Part shown: positions 48,416-58,725 of the stretch, in pieces
Numbering within the stretch: position 1 is the first letter of the stretch
Layout: the number at the start of each line of letters is the position of its first letter
NCBI RefSeq assembly: GCF_015234305.1
Contig: NZ_JADGMI010000001.1
Span: 558,001 to 622,000, forward strand
DNA: 64,000 bases
Source: Superficieibacter sp. 1612_C1
Lineage (GTDB): Bacteria; Pseudomonadota; Gammaproteobacteria; Enterobacterales; Enterobacteriaceae
Direction of reading: 5' to 3'
The notes under the pieces: model-generated
Database searches by the model: none
Told to the model about the DNA's origin: nothing
The model's input: only the letters and a program-made list of their open reading frames with translations
Program-made: the position numbers and the translations under genes

Positions 48416-49042
48416 TCAGGTGACCGGGATCATCACCACGTCCCGCCAGGCCTGGCGTTCAGCAAGCTGCTGATACCAGCGCTCAAGGTGAGGATGCGGC
48501 TGCCACTGCTCGACGGCGTTAAACAGATTGTAGACGAACGGCCCGACGGCGATATCCCCGAGACCGAACTGTTGGCCCGACAGCCACGGCTGCGTCGCCA
48601 GCGCATCATCCAGCAGGGTAAAAAGCGTTTCACAGGTCTTGATTCCCTCTTCGATGGCCCTGTGATCGCGCTTCTCCGGCGGCGTTCTGACCAGCCCCAT
48701 CAGGATCACCCGATGCGCTGGCGAGAGCGTGCCGTTGGCCCAGTCCATCCATTTATCTCCCTGCGCCCTTTCGGCAGGCGCGTCGAGCCACAGACGGTTT
48801 TGCCCGTATTGCGCGGCCAGGTAGCGGACAATACTGTTAGATTCCCACAACACCAGGTCAGTTTCATCATCGCGTAACAGTGGGACGAGACCATTGGGAT
48901 TCATCGCCAGATACTCGGCGTCGTGATTAAGGCCATACTCCAGCCCGGCAAGAATTTGCTGGTAGGGAAGCTCCAGCTCCTCCAGCGTCAGGCGCACTTT
49001 TTTAACGTTGGTCGAATTATTTCTGCCCCATAGCGTAATCAT
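48416..49042 (-). CDS. gstB: Glutathione S-transferase GstB
   Basis: A 208-residue glutathione transferase, same length as E. coli GstB (YliJ). The N-terminal thioredoxin-like domain starts [23 protein letters not shown], with the Ser/Asn active region near residues 8-11. [10 protein letters not shown] binds the glutathione gamma-glutamyl part. The helical C-terminal domain holds [17 protein letters not shown], the N-capping box region. It conjugates or dehalogenates electrophiles (E. coli enzyme acts on bromoacetate). Confidence 0.93.
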   Translation of the reverse strand: MITLWGRNNSTNVKKVRLTLEELELPYQQILAGLEYGLNHDAEYLAMNPNGLVPLLRDDETDLVLWESNSIVRYLAAQYGQNRLWLDAPAERAQGDKWMDWANGTLSPAHRVILMGLVRTPPEKRDHRAIEEGIKTCETLFTLLDDALATQPWLSGQQFGLGDIAVGPFVYNLFNAVEQWQPHPHLERWYQQLAERQAWRDVVMIPVT

Positions 49043-49276
49043 AGAAACCTGCCTTTAAGTGGATGTGAATCGAGTATGTTATGGATGATGTTGAAATAAA
49101 GTAAACATTCAGGCAACCGGGATCAAAAAAATCGTACTCGCTTCGGCACGACCAGGCGAGATTGCGTAAGCTTTTAAAACCGCACCCTCTCAGGGTATGC
49201 TTGCATAAGTTTGTAAGTTACTCCCCGGCAGGTGTTACAGCATGTTATGTTGTCGTGATTTTAAAAGGACATTTGG

Positions 49277-50488
49277 GTGGCATTTATGACGCGTTCCGCT
49301 TTTTCTCTTCGCGGCCTTATGGCTGGCTCGACTCTGTTACTTCTCGTTTCACCTGCGCTCCAGGCCGCTGAACAGCTCCCCGCTGCGCCGACTCTTGACG
49401 CGCGTGCGTGGATATTAATAGATTACGCCAGCGGTAAAGTGCTCGCCGAGAGCAATGCCGATCAGCAGCTTGATCCGGCGAGCTTAACGAAAATTATGAC
49501 CAGTTACGTGACCGGGCAGGCGCTGAAAGCGGGCAAAATCAAGCTGACCGATATGGTCACTATTGGTAAAGATGCCTGGGCGACCGGCAACCCGGCGCTG
49601 CGTGGGTCGTCGCTGATGTTCCTGAAACCCGGCGATCAGGTATCGGTTGAGGACCTGAACAAAGGGGTCATCATCCAGTCCGGTAATGATGCCAGCATCG
49701 CCATTGCTGACCATGTGGCGGGCAGTCAGGACGCGTTTATCAGCCTGATGAACACTTATGCGCAGAAACTTGGGTTGACTAATACCACCTTTAAGACGGT
49801 ACACGGCCTGGATGCGCCGGGGCAGTTCAGCACCGCGCGCGATATGGCGCTGCTGACCAAAGCGATGATCCACGATGTGCCGGAAGAGTACGCTGTCCAC
49901 AAAGAGAAAGAGTACACCTTCAATAAAATCCGCCAGCCTAACCGTAATCGGCTGCTGTGGAGCACCAGTATCAATGCCGACGGGGTAAAAACCGGTACTA
50001 CCGCTGGTGCAGGGTATAATCTGGTCGCGTCTGCTACTCAGGGCGATATGCGCCTGATTTCCGTGGTGCTGGGCACCAAAACGGACCGCATTCGTTTTAA
50101 TGAATCGGAAAAGCTGCTGAGCTGGGGCTTCCGTTTTTATGAAACCGTCACGCCAATCAAACCAAATGCCGCTTTCGTCAATCAGCGCGTCTGGTTCGGC
50201 AATACCAGCGAAGCGAAGCTGGGTGCCGGTGAGGCGGGCTCGGTCACTATTCCTCGCGGGCAGCTTAAAAACCTCAAGGCCAGCTACAACCTCAATCAGC
50301 CGCAGCTCACGGCACCCCTGGCGAAGGGACAGGTGGTGGGCACCATCGACTTCCAGCTTAATAATAAAACCATTGAGCAGCGTCCGCTGATTGTGATGGA
50401 AGCGGTGGAAGAGGGCGGGTTCTTCAGCCGTATGTGGGATTACGTGTTAATGAAATTCCACGAGTGGTTTGGCGGCTGGTTCTCCTGA
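49277..50488 (+). CDS. dacC: D-alanyl-D-alanine carboxypeptidase DacC (PBP6)
   Basis: A 403-residue low-molecular-mass penicillin-binding protein. A signal peptide ends near LQA-AEQ. The active site is Ser69-x-x-Lys72 (PASLTKIM), Ser135-Gly-Asn137 (QSGNDAS) and Lys238-Thr-Gly (GVKTGTTAG). The C-terminal amphipathic helix ([22 protein letters not shown]) anchors it to the inner membrane. It trims pentapeptides of peptidoglycan. The start may be GTG 49277 (AAAGGA seven bases upstream) or ATG 49286. The former has better spacing. Confidence 0.95.
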   Translation: MAFMTRSAFSLRGLMAGSTLLLLVSPALQAAEQLPAAPTLDARAWILIDYASGKVLAESNADQQLDPASLTKIMTSYVTGQALKAGKIKLTDMVTIGKDAWATGNPALRGSSLMFLKPGDQVSVEDLNKGVIIQSGNDASIAIADHVAGSQDAFISLMNTYAQKLGLTNTTFKTVHGLDAPGQFSTARDMALLTKAMIHDVPEEYAVHKEKEYTFNKIRQPNRNRLLWSTSINADGVKTGTTAGAGYNLVASATQGDMRLISVVLGTKTDRIRFNESEKLLSWGFRFYETVTPIKPNAAFVNQRVWFGNTSEAKLGAGEAGSVTIPRGQLKNLKASYNLNQPQLTAPLAKGQVVGTIDFQLNNKTIEQRPLIVMEAVEEGGFFSRMWDYVLMKFHEWFGGWFS

Positions 50489-50489
50489 T

Positions 50490-51248
50490 TCAGTAAAGCA
50501 GATCGATGGACTGCGCTTTTGCCAGCGCAGTCAGTTCCTCATCCGGACGACTGTCGCTGACGATGGCGTCAAAGCAGGTCAATTCTCCCATCCGCGCCGG
50601 ACGGACTTTACCAAATTTACTGTGATCGACCACCAGCACATGATAGCGCGCATGGCGCATCGCCCACTGTTTCACCGGCAGTTCATCAAGATTAAAACAG
50701 GTTGCGCCGTGCTGCGGATCGACGCCTGCCGCGGAATAAAAGGCGACATCCGGGCTAAGATGGCCCAGCGTTTCCTGAAGGGTCAACGGCTTGAAAATAG
50801 CGTTGCTGGCGTGAAACTCACCGCCGCAGAGGATCACCCGGCACAGCGGTTTTTCCTGTAGGGCAAGAAAGGTATTGAGCGAGTAGCAGACGCCGGTAAA
50901 GGGAAGTTCATCGCTGATAGCGTCGATAACCCACGGCGTGGTGGTGCCGCAGTCAAAAAAGGCCATTTGATGTGGCTTGAGCAGGCTGGCGGCGAGGCGG
51001 GCTGCTTTACGCTTCTCCTCAACCAGCCGCGTTTTTTGATCGCTTATCAGATAGTGGCTGGCCCCGCGCGGCTCAAGCACCACATAGCCGCCGAGTAACA
51101 CCACCGGTCCGCCGTGGCTGTTCAGATCGCGACGAACCGTCATTTCTGACACATCGAGCAGAGCGGCTGCCTCTTTCAGATGCAGTTTATCGCTGCGTTT
51201 CAGCGCATGGATCAGTTTGCCAATCCGTTCGTCGCGTCGCGTTTCCAT
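50490..51248 (-). CDS. deoR: Deoxyribonucleoside regulator DeoR
   Basis: A 252-residue repressor, same length as E. coli DeoR. The N-terminal helix-turn-helix is KLHLKEAAALLDVSEMTVRRDL. The C-terminal sugar-phosphate sensing domain contains FFDCGTTTPWVIDA and VVDHSKFGKVRPARM. It represses deo and nupG genes and responds to deoxyribose-5-phosphate. The start is ATG 51248 (METRRDERIGKL). An upstream in-frame ATG adds 11 unlike residues. It converges on dacC with one base between stops. Confidence 0.95.
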   Translation of the reverse strand: METRRDERIGKLIHALKRSDKLHLKEAAALLDVSEMTVRRDLNSHGGPVVLLGGYVVLEPRGASHYLISDQKTRLVEEKRKAARLAASLLKPHQMAFFDCGTTTPWVIDAISDELPFTGVCYSLNTFLALQEKPLCRVILCGGEFHASNAIFKPLTLQETLGHLSPDVAFYSAAGVDPQHGATCFNLDELPVKQWAMRHARYHVLVVDHSKFGKVRPARMGELTCFDAIVSDSRPDEELTALAKAQSIDLLY

Positions 51249-51301
51249 AAATCCCCGGCAGGTCTTGTTATAAGCCAGCAATATTACCTGCCCGCAGGCG
51301 A

Positions 51302-51910
51302 CTAGTCACGCACCCACCCTTTACGGATAGGCATTGAGAAGCAGAGACGATATAACTGCTGTAGCCGCTGATAGATCGCGTTGCCTGCCATCAGCCAGAG
51401 CATCTGCGCGGCCAGACAGCCGGTGATGGCCGCCAGCAACCCGCCCAGCATATCCAGCGGCCAGTGTACGCCAAGATAAACGCGTGACCAGGCGATAGCG
51501 CAGGCCATCACCAGCAGGACCGCCCCCGACCACAGGCGGTGCCAGAAAAGGAACGCCAGCGCGAAAGTAAAGGCAATCGTCCCGTGGTTGCTGGGGAAGG
51601 CGTTATTCGCTTTGTGCATGAGGAAGTTATAGCCGACGCCTGCCGCAAAAGGGCGCTCGTGAGGGAAAAGCGCCCCGATAAGCCAGGAGACAGTCAGGCT
51701 CACGGCCATCGCCAGCGTCACTTTAATCACCAGTTTGCGCTGCGCGCAGAGCTGCTCGCGCGGTCCCCATAGCCAGAGCGCAACCGCCATCAGCGGCACG
51801 ATTTTGATCAGATCGTCAGCAATCATCCGGGCGAGGGTAAGACTCCATTGCGCAGAATCAGGGGTGGCGTTGATGACGTAAAACAGGGCGTAGTTAATAT
51901 TTTCCAGCAT
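51302..51910 (-). CDS. ybjG: Undecaprenyl-diphosphatase YbjG (PAP2)
   Basis: A 202-residue inner-membrane phosphatase (E. coli 198) that turns undecaprenyl pyrophosphate into the monophosphate lipid carrier. Five to six transmembrane segments hold the PAP2 motifs: K-x6-RP around the second loop (HERPFAAG), PSNH (AFPSNHGT) and SRVYLGVHWPLD. The start at 51910 (MLENIN) is favoured by GGA five bases away and by the E. coli start. An ATG 15 bases upstream is alternative. Confidence 0.92.
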   Translation of the reverse strand: MLENINYALFYVINATPDSAQWSLTLARMIADDLIKIVPLMAVALWLWGPREQLCAQRKLVIKVTLAMAVSLTVSWLIGALFPHERPFAAGVGYNFLMHKANNAFPSNHGTIAFTFALAFLFWHRLWSGAVLLVMACAIAWSRVYLGVHWPLDMLGGLLAAITGCLAAQMLWLMAGNAIYQRLQQLYRLCFSMPIRKGWVRD

Positions 51911-52124
51911 ACATTCCATACTCATGCGTAAGTGGGCGGCTCCGGTACGGCGCTAACCTTAAAAGTCCATCGCGAAGCGGTAAAGCGGTTTTGTCTTAAT
52001 AGTCTGTCCGTTAGCGGATCGCTGATAAGCATTATGTCAGTAATGTGACAGTATTCTCTGACTATAATCCGGCAAGATTAAGCGAACCTTAAACCGCCGG
52101 GATTTCATATTTGCTTTTCCCGGT

Positions 52125-52175
52125 TATAATCTCCCCCTTGCTTCTCCACGCGTCCGATCATCGGGCGCGTTTTTT
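52125..52175 (+). promoter_or_regulatory. mdfA promoter -10 and leader terminator-like hairpin
   Basis: A -10 box TATAAT lies at 52125-52130. Then ACGCGTCCGA and TCGGGCGCGT pair fully (one G-T) around a TCA loop (52148-52170), followed by TTTTTT to 52175. The mdfA ATG is at 52194, so any transcript starting near 52137 meets this terminator before the coding region. See the matching finding. Confidence 0.7.
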
Positions 52176-52193
52176 CGTTATTTAAGAGATTTC

Positions 52194-53420
52194 ATGCAAA
52201 ACCGTTTATCTTCCGGCAAGCGCCTGGGCCGTCAGGCATTGCTGTTTCCGCTGTGTCTGGTGCTTTACGAATTTTCCACCTATATCGGCAACGATATGAT
52301 CCAGCCGGGAATGCTGGCGGTGGTGGAAGAGTATCAGGCTGGTGTCGAATGGGTGCCGACGTCGATGACGGCGTATATGGCTGGCGCGATGTTTATTCAA
52401 TGGCTGCTGGGGCCGTTATCCGACCGTCTGGGCCGTCGTCCAGTGATGCTGACCGGCGTGGTGTGGTTCATCGTGACCTGTCTGGCGACGCTGCTGGCGC
52501 AAAATATTGAGCAATTTACCGTGCTGCGCTTTCTACAGGGCATCAGTCTGTGCTTTATCGGCGCGGTGGGGTATGCAGCGATTCAGGAATCTTACGAAGA
52601 GGCGGTATGTATTAAGATCACTGCCCTGATGGCAAACGTCGCGTTGATTGCGCCGCTTTTCGGCCCGCTGGCCGGAGCGGCGTGGGTGCATGTCGCTCCA
52701 TGGGAAACGATGTTTGTTCTCTTCGCGCTGTTGTCGGCCATCGCCTTTTTTGGTTTGCAGCGTGCGATGCCGGAGACCGCCACGCGCCTCGGCGAAAAAC
52801 TGTCGCTGGGTGAGCTGGGCTACGATTATAAGCAGGTGCTGAAAAACCCTTTATTTGTGGCGGGGGCGCTGGCGACCGGGTTTGTCAGTCTGCCGCTGCT
52901 GGCGTGGATCGCCCAGTCTCCGGTCATTATTATCAGTGGTGAACATGCCAGCAGTTATGAGTACGGCCTGCTGCAAATTCCCATTTTTAGCGCACTGATT
53001 ATGGGAAACCTGGTGCTGGCGCGGCTGACGTCACGGCGCACCGTGCGTTCGCTCATTATTACGGGCAGTTGGCCGATCGTGGCCGGGCTGCTGCTGTCGG
53101 CGGTGGCCACGGTGGTCTCTTCCCATGCTTATCTGTGGATGACCCTTGGGCTAAGCCTGTATGCTTTCGGTATCGGGCTGGCAAATGCCGGGCTGGTGCG
53201 TCTGACGCTGTTTGCCAGCGACGTCAGTAAAGGGACCGTCTCCGCCGCGATGGGGATGCTGCAAATGCTGATTTTCACCGTGGGCATTGAGCTAAGCAAG
53301 CACGCGTATCTGCTGGGAGGGAATGGCCTGTTTAGCCTGTTCAATCTGGCGAGCGGCGTTCTGTACGGTGGGCTGATCATTGCCTTTCTTAAGAACAAAG
53401 CGGTGGGGCAGTCTCAGTAA
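52194..53420 (+). CDS. mdfA: Multidrug transporter MdfA (Cmr)
   Basis: A 408-residue major facilitator with 12 transmembrane segments (E. coli 410). The membrane acidic residues essential for drug and proton coupling, Glu26 and Asp34, are both present ([16 protein letters not shown]). Motif A is [14 protein letters not shown]. It exports chloramphenicol, quaternary ammonium compounds and other drugs, and supports alkali tolerance in E. coli. TTTAAGAGAT before the ATG is the ribosome site. Its leader contains a terminator-like hairpin. Confidence 0.95.
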   Translation: MQNRLSSGKRLGRQALLFPLCLVLYEFSTYIGNDMIQPGMLAVVEEYQAGVEWVPTSMTAYMAGAMFIQWLLGPLSDRLGRRPVMLTGVVWFIVTCLATLLAQNIEQFTVLRFLQGISLCFIGAVGYAAIQESYEEAVCIKITALMANVALIAPLFGPLAGAAWVHVAPWETMFVLFALLSAIAFFGLQRAMPETATRLGEKLSLGELGYDYKQVLKNPLFVAGALATGFVSLPLLAWIAQSPVIIISGEHASSYEYGLLQIPIFSALIMGNLVLARLTSRRTVRSLIITGSWPIVAGLLLSAVATVVSSHAYLWMTLGLSLYAFGIGLANAGLVRLTLFASDVSKGTVSAAMGMLQMLIFTVGIELSKHAYLLGGNGLFSLFNLASGVLYGGLIIAFLKNKAVGQSQ

Positions 53421-53438
53421 TCCAAATGACGTAAACTG

Positions 53439-53462
53439 CCGGGTGAGGGGAGTATCACCCGG
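53439..53462. terminator. Hairpin between mdfA and ybjI
   Basis: CCGGGTGA (53439-53446) and TCACCCGG (53455-53462) form a perfect stem between the convergent genes. T-runs are lacking on both sides. Confidence 0.45.
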
Positions 53463-53469
53463 TACGGCA

Positions 53470-54282
53470 TTAATGAAACGGTGCCTTGCGATCCAGCACG
53501 TTATCAATAATCCCCAGTACGCCTTCATCATTATTCAGCGGAGCCTCAAAGCGAGCCACCGCTTTGACCGCCGGCGAGGCGTTAGACATGGCAAAACTGA
53601 ACCCTGCCTGACGCAGCATTTCTATATCGTTGCCGCTGTCGCCAAACGCGACCACTTCACTATCATCAATGCCCCAGCGCTCCTGCAAAATCCGCAGGCC
53701 GTTAGCCTTATGTACGCCGGGGATGATCAGATCGATACTGCCGTGGCCGGTTGTCACGGCGGTCATCATATCGCCCAGCGCCGTATGCAGTAATTGCTGC
53801 ATCTCCGGTACCAGCGTATCCGGAATATTCAGCCCGAATTTGAGGAAGGTATCGTCAATATTATCGAAATTATCCACCTCTTCCAGACGGTGATAATAGC
53901 GGGCAGCGATCGCTTTAAACGCCTTGTCATAATGTCTGAGCGTATAAGCGCTATTCTTCCCGCAGGCGATAATTTCAATATTGGTCAGCGTTTGCAGATG
54001 CTCAACCACCGCGTCGAAATGGGCTTTCGGCAGATTGCAGTTAAAGATATCTTGCTGTGCATCGACCACCCAGCCGCCGTTTTCGGCGACAAAGGCGATT
54101 TCATGCGCAATCTCCGGGAAAAAGGAGATCAGCTGGTAATACTGGTTGCCGCTCGCCACCACAAAGCGAATACCCTGCTGCTTCATGCGCTGGTACTGGG
54201 CCAGGAAACGCTCGCGATTATAAATCTTGGCATCGCTGAGAAAGGTGCCATCCATGTCGACGGCGATAAGTTTAATGCTCAT
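53470..54282 (-). CDS. ybjI: HAD-superfamily phosphatase YbjI
   Basis: A 270-residue Cof-type phosphatase with motif I VDMDGTFLSD, motif [13 protein letters not shown] and motif IV FGDSGNDIEML. The E. coli protein dephosphorylates FMN and sugar phosphates. It is clearly a paralogue of ybiV in this window, with long identical stretches such as [13 protein letters not shown]. Its ATG overlaps the ybjJ stop by one base (TGATG), so the two are cotranslated. Confidence 0.94.
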   Translation of the reverse strand: MSIKLIAVDMDGTFLSDAKIYNRERFLAQYQRMKQQGIRFVVASGNQYYQLISFFPEIAHEIAFVAENGGWVVDAQQDIFNCNLPKAHFDAVVEHLQTLTNIEIIACGKNSAYTLRHYDKAFKAIAARYYHRLEEVDNFDNIDDTFLKFGLNIPDTLVPEMQQLLHTALGDMMTAVTTGHGSIDLIIPGVHKANGLRILQERWGIDDSEVVAFGDSGNDIEMLRQAGFSFAMSNASPAVKAVARFEAPLNNDEGVLGIIDNVLDRKAPFH

Positions 54283-55475
54283 CAATGACTCTCCATAGCA
54301 GGGGCCGGTGAAGGTTTAGCGACCGCCTTGGCCACCACGGCGGCGATCAGGACCAGGCCCAGAACCACCATCATAGCGCTACGCAGGCCATAATGCTCGC
54401 CGAGGAAGCCGAGCAGCGGCGGACCGACCAGGAACGCGAGATAGCCGGTAATGGCGACCACGCTCACCCGGGTTGGGGCATCCGGTCCGGTATCGCTGGC
54501 CGCAGAGATGGTCAGCGGGAAGCCCAGCGACGCGCCCAGCCCCCACAGGATCACCGACATGCCCGCCACCCAGGCGCTGTCGACGAAGATAATCAGCGCA
54601 ATCCCCAGCGCACCCATCACCGCGCTGGCACGCACGACCGCCACCCGGCTGTAGCGATCGATAAACCAGCCGCCGGTAAAGCGTCCCACCGTCATGCCGA
54701 GGGTGAATCCGGCGTAGACCAGCGAGCCGGAAGTGGGGCTGAAGCCGTGGCCGTCGACCATCAACAGCGGCAGCCAGTCATTCGCCGAGCCTTCGGCAAA
54801 CGCCATCGCCAGCACGATCACGCCAATCAGCAGCAGCTGGATATCGCGGTAAAACGGTAGTCCTTTTTCCGCCGTGGCGGCCGTTTCCGCGCTGTTTTTG
54901 CCGGTGCCATCCGGAATGGCTTTGATGGCAATCGCAATGGGGAGGATAGCGAACAGCGCGGCGAGCAGAATATGGATATTGGCCGAAATCCCAAACGCGG
55001 TCAGCATCATACCTACGCCCGCACCGGCCAGCGTACCGAAGCTATAAAAACCGTGCATCATCGGCAGCACCGTTTTATTCATCTCCCGTTCAACCGCCGC
55101 GCCTTCAACGTTAATGGCGACTTCTGCCGCGCCAAAGCTACCGCCAAAAATGGCCAGTCCAAAGGCAAAGCACAGCGCCGATGAAAGCCACAGCGCCCCG
55201 CTCAGCACCAGCATGCCCAGCACCGCGCAGGACATGGTGGCGCGGATCACTTTACGGGTACCGTAACGTTTGACCAGCCAGGCGGAAGACAAAATGCCGC
55301 TCATTGAACCCACCGAAAGGCCAAACAGCACCACGCCCATCTCAGCGGTTGAAACCGACAAAATATCGCGAATTGCCGGGGTACGTGTCGCCCAGGAGGC
55401 CATCAACAGGCCAGGTATAAAGAAGAAGGTAAAAAGGGCCCAGGTGCGTAACTGTAGGGCCTTGCGAGGCGTCAT
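54282..55475 (-). CDS. ybjJ: Major facilitator YbjJ
   Basis: A 397-residue inner-membrane transporter of the major facilitator superfamily with 12 transmembrane segments (E. coli 402). It resembles fucose/glucose-type porters in layout ([39 protein letters not shown]). The substrate is not known. It forms an operon with ybjI and is divergent from the rcdA regulator, which in E. coli lies in the same arrangement and may control it (inference). Confidence 0.92.
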   Translation of the reverse strand: MTPRKALQLRTWALFTFFFIPGLLMASWATRTPAIRDILSVSTAEMGVVLFGLSVGSMSGILSSAWLVKRYGTRKVIRATMSCAVLGMLVLSGALWLSSALCFAFGLAIFGGSFGAAEVAINVEGAAVEREMNKTVLPMMHGFYSFGTLAGAGVGMMLTAFGISANIHILLAALFAILPIAIAIKAIPDGTGKNSAETAATAEKGLPFYRDIQLLLIGVIVLAMAFAEGSANDWLPLLMVDGHGFSPTSGSLVYAGFTLGMTVGRFTGGWFIDRYSRVAVVRASAVMGALGIALIIFVDSAWVAGMSVILWGLGASLGFPLTISAASDTGPDAPTRVSVVAITGYLAFLVGPPLLGFLGEHYGLRSAMMVVLGLVLIAAVVAKAVAKPSPAPAMESH

Positions 55476-55567
55476 GGCTATTTTTCCCTATGCGCTAAAA
55501 ATATCACCGCAGACAACACTAGCAACTCCGTGTACATTTGTACATAAACTGGATATGAGGAATTCTA

Positions 55568-56218
55568 ATGGCTCGTCCGCCCAATGATCCGCTGCGCCGG
55601 GAGAAAATTCTTCAGGCGACGCTGGAAACGATCGCCGCCCACGGCATTAACGCGGTCACACATCGAAAAATCGCGCAGTGTGCCGGTGTGCCGCTGGGAT
55701 CGCTGACCTACTATTTCGCCGGTATTGATGCCCTGCTGGAAGAGGCGTTCAGCGGTTTCACCGGGCAAATGTCCGTTCAGTATCTGGCTTTTTTTCAGGA
55801 TGTACAAAATCGCGAGCAGGCGGCGGAGGCGGTAGCCGAACTGATCTTCAGCGCCCAGATGACTACCGTCAGAAACATGGAGCTGATGTATCAGCTTTAT
55901 GCCTATATGAGCAAAAAGCCGGCGTTAAAGGGCATCATGCAAAACTGGATGCGCCGTAGCCAACAAACGCTGGAGTACTGGTTTGAGCCGGTCACTGCCC
56001 GCGCGCTGGACGCGTTTATTGAAGGGATGACGCTGCATTTTGTCATTGACCGCCAGCCGCTGACGCGGGATGAAATACGCTGCATGGTGGCAAGAATTGC
56101 GGGTGGGGATGAATCTCAGGCAACAAAAAACCCATCAACCTTGAACCAAAACGGCGGGGTTGATGGGCTCCACAAATTGGGGACATCAAAGAAAAGCAGT
56201 GGCACTAATTATGACTAG
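55568..56218 (+). CDS. rcdA: TetR-family regulator RcdA (YbjK) with C-terminal extension
   Basis: A 216-residue TetR-type regulator. The helix-turn-helix is [20 protein letters not shown] (31-50), and the ligand domain is helical. E. coli RcdA, about 178 residues, controls csgD and stress genes. Residues 1 to about 178 here align with it. The last 38 or so (from [12 protein letters not shown]) are extra, because no stop occurs before the rybB gene. The frame ends only at the TAG 56216-56218. The tail is encoded by the antisense strand of RybB. GAGGAA precedes the ATG. It is divergent from ybjJ. Confidence 0.9.
   Translation: MARPPNDPLRREKILQATLETIAAHGINAVTHRKIAQCAGVPLGSLTYYFAGIDALLEEAFSGFTGQMSVQYLAFFQDVQNREQAAEAVAELIFSAQMTTVRNMELMYQLYAYMSKKPALKGIMQNWMRRSQQTLEYWFEPVTARALDAFIEGMTLHFVIDRQPLTRDEIRCMVARIAGGDESQATKNPSTLNQNGGVDGLHKLGTSKKSSGTNYD
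56127..56205 (-). ncRNA. rybB: RybB small RNA
   Basis: The minus strand reads GCCACTGCTTTTCTTTGATG from 56205, the known seed of RybB. It ends in the terminator stem CCCATCAACC/GGTTGATGGG (56133-56169) with TTTTTT to 56127. The total is 79 nt, the exact E. coli length. RybB is a sigma-E dependent, Hfq-binding sRNA that lowers outer-membrane protein mRNAs such as ompC and ompA. The position between rcdA and ybjL is conserved. Confidence 0.96.
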
Positions 56219-56236
56219 CGCCCAAAGGAAAAGTTC
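56211..56236 (-). promoter_or_regulatory. Sigma-E promoter of rybB
   Basis: On the minus strand GAACTTTT (-35, 56229-56236) and TCATAA (-10, 56211-56216) lie at sigma-E spacing, with the RybB first base six bases downstream. Confidence 0.8.
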
Positions 56237-56279
56237 TCCGCGGTTGCAAAAAATTTTCGTTATGCTGCAAACTTCAGTT

Positions 56280-57965
56280 TTATCCTATGCCGGGCCAGAT
56301 CACGATAATCAGTGTCCCTGCCAGGGTGAGGAGTACGTTGGCGATAGCGTAGGTGCCCGCATAGCCCAGCGCCGGAATATTACTGCGGGCCGTATCGCTG
56401 ATAATTTCCATCGCAGGCGCGCAGGTTCGCGCGCCCATCATGGCACCAAACAACATCGCGCGGTTCATCCGCAGCACGTAAGCACCGAATAAAAAGCAGA
56501 TAACCACGGGGACCAGGCTGACAATCAGCCCGGCGATCAGCATTTGTCCACCTACCGCGCCGAGACCATGGCCGATGCCGCTACCGGCACTTAACCCGAC
56601 GCCAGCCATAAAGACCATCAGGCCAAACTCTTTGACCATCGTCAGTGCGCCCTGCGGGATGTAGCCGAAGGTGGGGTGGTTGGCACGCAAGAAGCCGAGC
56701 ATGATACCGGCGAACAGCAGCCCGGCGGCGTTGCCCACGCCAAAGCTGAACGAGCTGAACTGGAAGGTGATCATGCCGATCATCAGACCGACAATGAAAA
56801 ACGCGCAGAAGGCCAGCAGGTCGGTAACCTGACTGTGGATAGAAATAAAGCCGATACGGTCAGCGATGGTTTTGACGCGCCTTGCATCGCCGCTCACCTG
56901 TAAGACGTCGCCTTTGTTGAGCACGACGTTATCGTCAATTGGCATTTCGATCTGGCTGCGGATCACCCGGTTCAAAAAGCAGCCGTGATCGGTAAGCTTA
57001 AGCTGTGCCAGGCGGCGGCCTACGGCGTTGTGGTTTTTCACCACGATCTCTTCCGTGACGATGCGCATGTCCAGCAAATCGCGGTCAAAGACTTCTTTAC
57101 CATTACGGAAGCTGGGGTCGAGACGGGCGTGGGCATCGGGGTAGCCCACCAGCGCAATCTCATCGCCCATTTGCAGTACGGCGTCGCCGTCCGGGCTTGC
57201 CAGGATACCGTTGCGACGAATGCGTTCGATATAGCAGCCTGTCTGGCGATAAATCCCCAGCTCGCGCAGGTTTTTACCGTCGGCCCATTCGACCAGTTCG
57301 GGGCCGACACGATAGGCGCGGATCACCGGCAGATATACTTTACGGTTTACGTCGGTATCCAGACCACGCTCACGGGCAATCTGCTGGGCGCTGGTCTGTA
57401 AATCCTGATGCTGCAACTTCGGCAGATAGCGCGCGCCGAAAATCAGGCTGACCAGACCAATTAAATAGGTCAGGGCATACCCCAGGCTCAGGTTATCAAG
57501 CGCCTGAGATAGCTGGCTGCCCTGCATACCCGAATGGCGGAGCGTATCCCCGGCACCCACCAGCACCGGCGTTGAGGTCATTGAACCTGCCAACATACCG
57601 GCCGTCAGGCCGATATCCCAGCCAAATAGCCGACCTAACCCCAGGGCGATCAGCAGTGCGCTACCGACCATTACCAGTGCCAGCATTAAGTAATTTTTTC
57701 CATCGCGAAAAAAAATGGAGAAAAAATTGGGCCCGGCCTCCACGCCGACACAAAAAATAAACAGCATAAAACCCAGATTCAGAGCATCTGTGTTAATGCT
57801 GAAGTGCTGCTGTCCCAGTAATAGTGAGACAACTAAAACGCCAATGGAATTACCGAGTTGTACCGAACCAAGGCGCAATTTTCCCAGGCAAAGGCCCAGT
57901 GCCAGAACAACAAATAATAACAGGATGTAATTCCCGTTTAACAATTCTGCGACGTTTATATTCAC
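56280..57965 (-). CDS. ybjL: YbjL, putative aspartate-alanine exchanger-family transporter
   Basis: A 561-residue inner-membrane protein of the AspT/YidE family (AAEx). Two membrane halves with the YidE/YbjL duplication ([35 protein letters not shown]) flank two cytoplasmic RCK_C domains (about 200-370). E. coli YbjL is of unsettled substrate, possibly glutamate or succinate export. The start is a GTG at 57965 with poor ribosome site. Transcription ends near rybB, whose terminator lies on the same strand and may serve both. Confidence 0.93.
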   Translation of the reverse strand: MNINVAELLNGNYILLLFVVLALGLCLGKLRLGSVQLGNSIGVLVVSLLLGQQHFSINTDALNLGFMLFIFCVGVEAGPNFFSIFFRDGKNYLMLALVMVGSALLIALGLGRLFGWDIGLTAGMLAGSMTSTPVLVGAGDTLRHSGMQGSQLSQALDNLSLGYALTYLIGLVSLIFGARYLPKLQHQDLQTSAQQIARERGLDTDVNRKVYLPVIRAYRVGPELVEWADGKNLRELGIYRQTGCYIERIRRNGILASPDGDAVLQMGDEIALVGYPDAHARLDPSFRNGKEVFDRDLLDMRIVTEEIVVKNHNAVGRRLAQLKLTDHGCFLNRVIRSQIEMPIDDNVVLNKGDVLQVSGDARRVKTIADRIGFISIHSQVTDLLAFCAFFIVGLMIGMITFQFSSFSFGVGNAAGLLFAGIMLGFLRANHPTFGYIPQGALTMVKEFGLMVFMAGVGLSAGSGIGHGLGAVGGQMLIAGLIVSLVPVVICFLFGAYVLRMNRAMLFGAMMGARTCAPAMEIISDTARSNIPALGYAGTYAIANVLLTLAGTLIIVIWPGIG

Positions 57966-58241
57966 GGAAGCTAACTTCTTGTTTACGAGTAACTTGTTGA
58001 AAGAGAAAGTATTTTGGGCTACTGTTTTGACGCGGATTCATAAGAACAGTAAAAGTAATCCGCGGTGTTTATTACAGTAAAACAGGTCGTTAGTTTAATC
58101 GTTCCTGAATGCAACGGCTAGTGAGAATCGTATGTGCTCATATGGGCGCTTTTTTGGGCAGGGGATGCCGTAATGCTTTATCTGACCAGGTCCTGAAAAG
58201 GTTAAAAGTAGGTTTGGTAGAGGAAGAGTCAGGAGGATCCT

Positions 58242-58610
58242 TTGAAGTCAGAACGGGGTTGGGCCGGCGTTATCTGTTGCTTTTTACTTTTCATTGTTGT
58301 GTGTTTTGGGCTGGCAATGAAAATGCACGGTGCGTTTCGTGCGGCAGGTAATCCGGAACTGGGACTGTTGTTTTTTATCCTGCCGGGCGCGGTTGCCAGC
58401 TTTATGTCAACCCGTCAGCGTGTATTACGTCCGCTGTTGGGGGCTGTTTTGGCGGCTCCGCTGTGTCTGGTGGTGATGCATCTGTTTTTTGCCACTCACC
58501 GTTCATTCTGGCAGGAGCTTGCATGGCTGCTGAGTGCCGTATTCTGGTGCGCGTTGGGGGCATTATGTTTTCTGTTTATCAGTTCGCTGCTGGAAGGTAA
58601 AGACAAGTAA
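58242..58610 (+). CDS. ybjM: YbjM, small inner-membrane protein
   Basis: A 122-residue membrane protein with about four transmembrane segments (E. coli 125). Conserved stretches are GLLFFILPGAVASF and SFWQELAWLLSAVFWCALGA. The function is unknown. The start is TTG 58242, decided by a perfect AGGAGG at 58231-58236 with a five-base spacer. No ATG in frame has such a site. In E. coli grxA follows, but here nfsA lies only 116 bases downstream. The 276 bases upstream (57966-58241) show no other feature. Confidence 0.88.
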   Translation: MKSERGWAGVICCFLLFIVVCFGLAMKMHGAFRAAGNPELGLLFFILPGAVASFMSTRQRVLRPLLGAVLAAPLCLVVMHLFFATHRSFWQELAWLLSAVFWCALGALCFLFISSLLEGKDK

Positions 58611-58725
58611 CCGCTTATCTCTGGCTAACTACCGGCGGGAAGTTATACCCTATACTGGTATCGCTCTCCCGCCTGTAGCAGCGCGGGGAAGCGATAATCT
58701 TTTTTTCGCCAGACAGGAAAATGTA

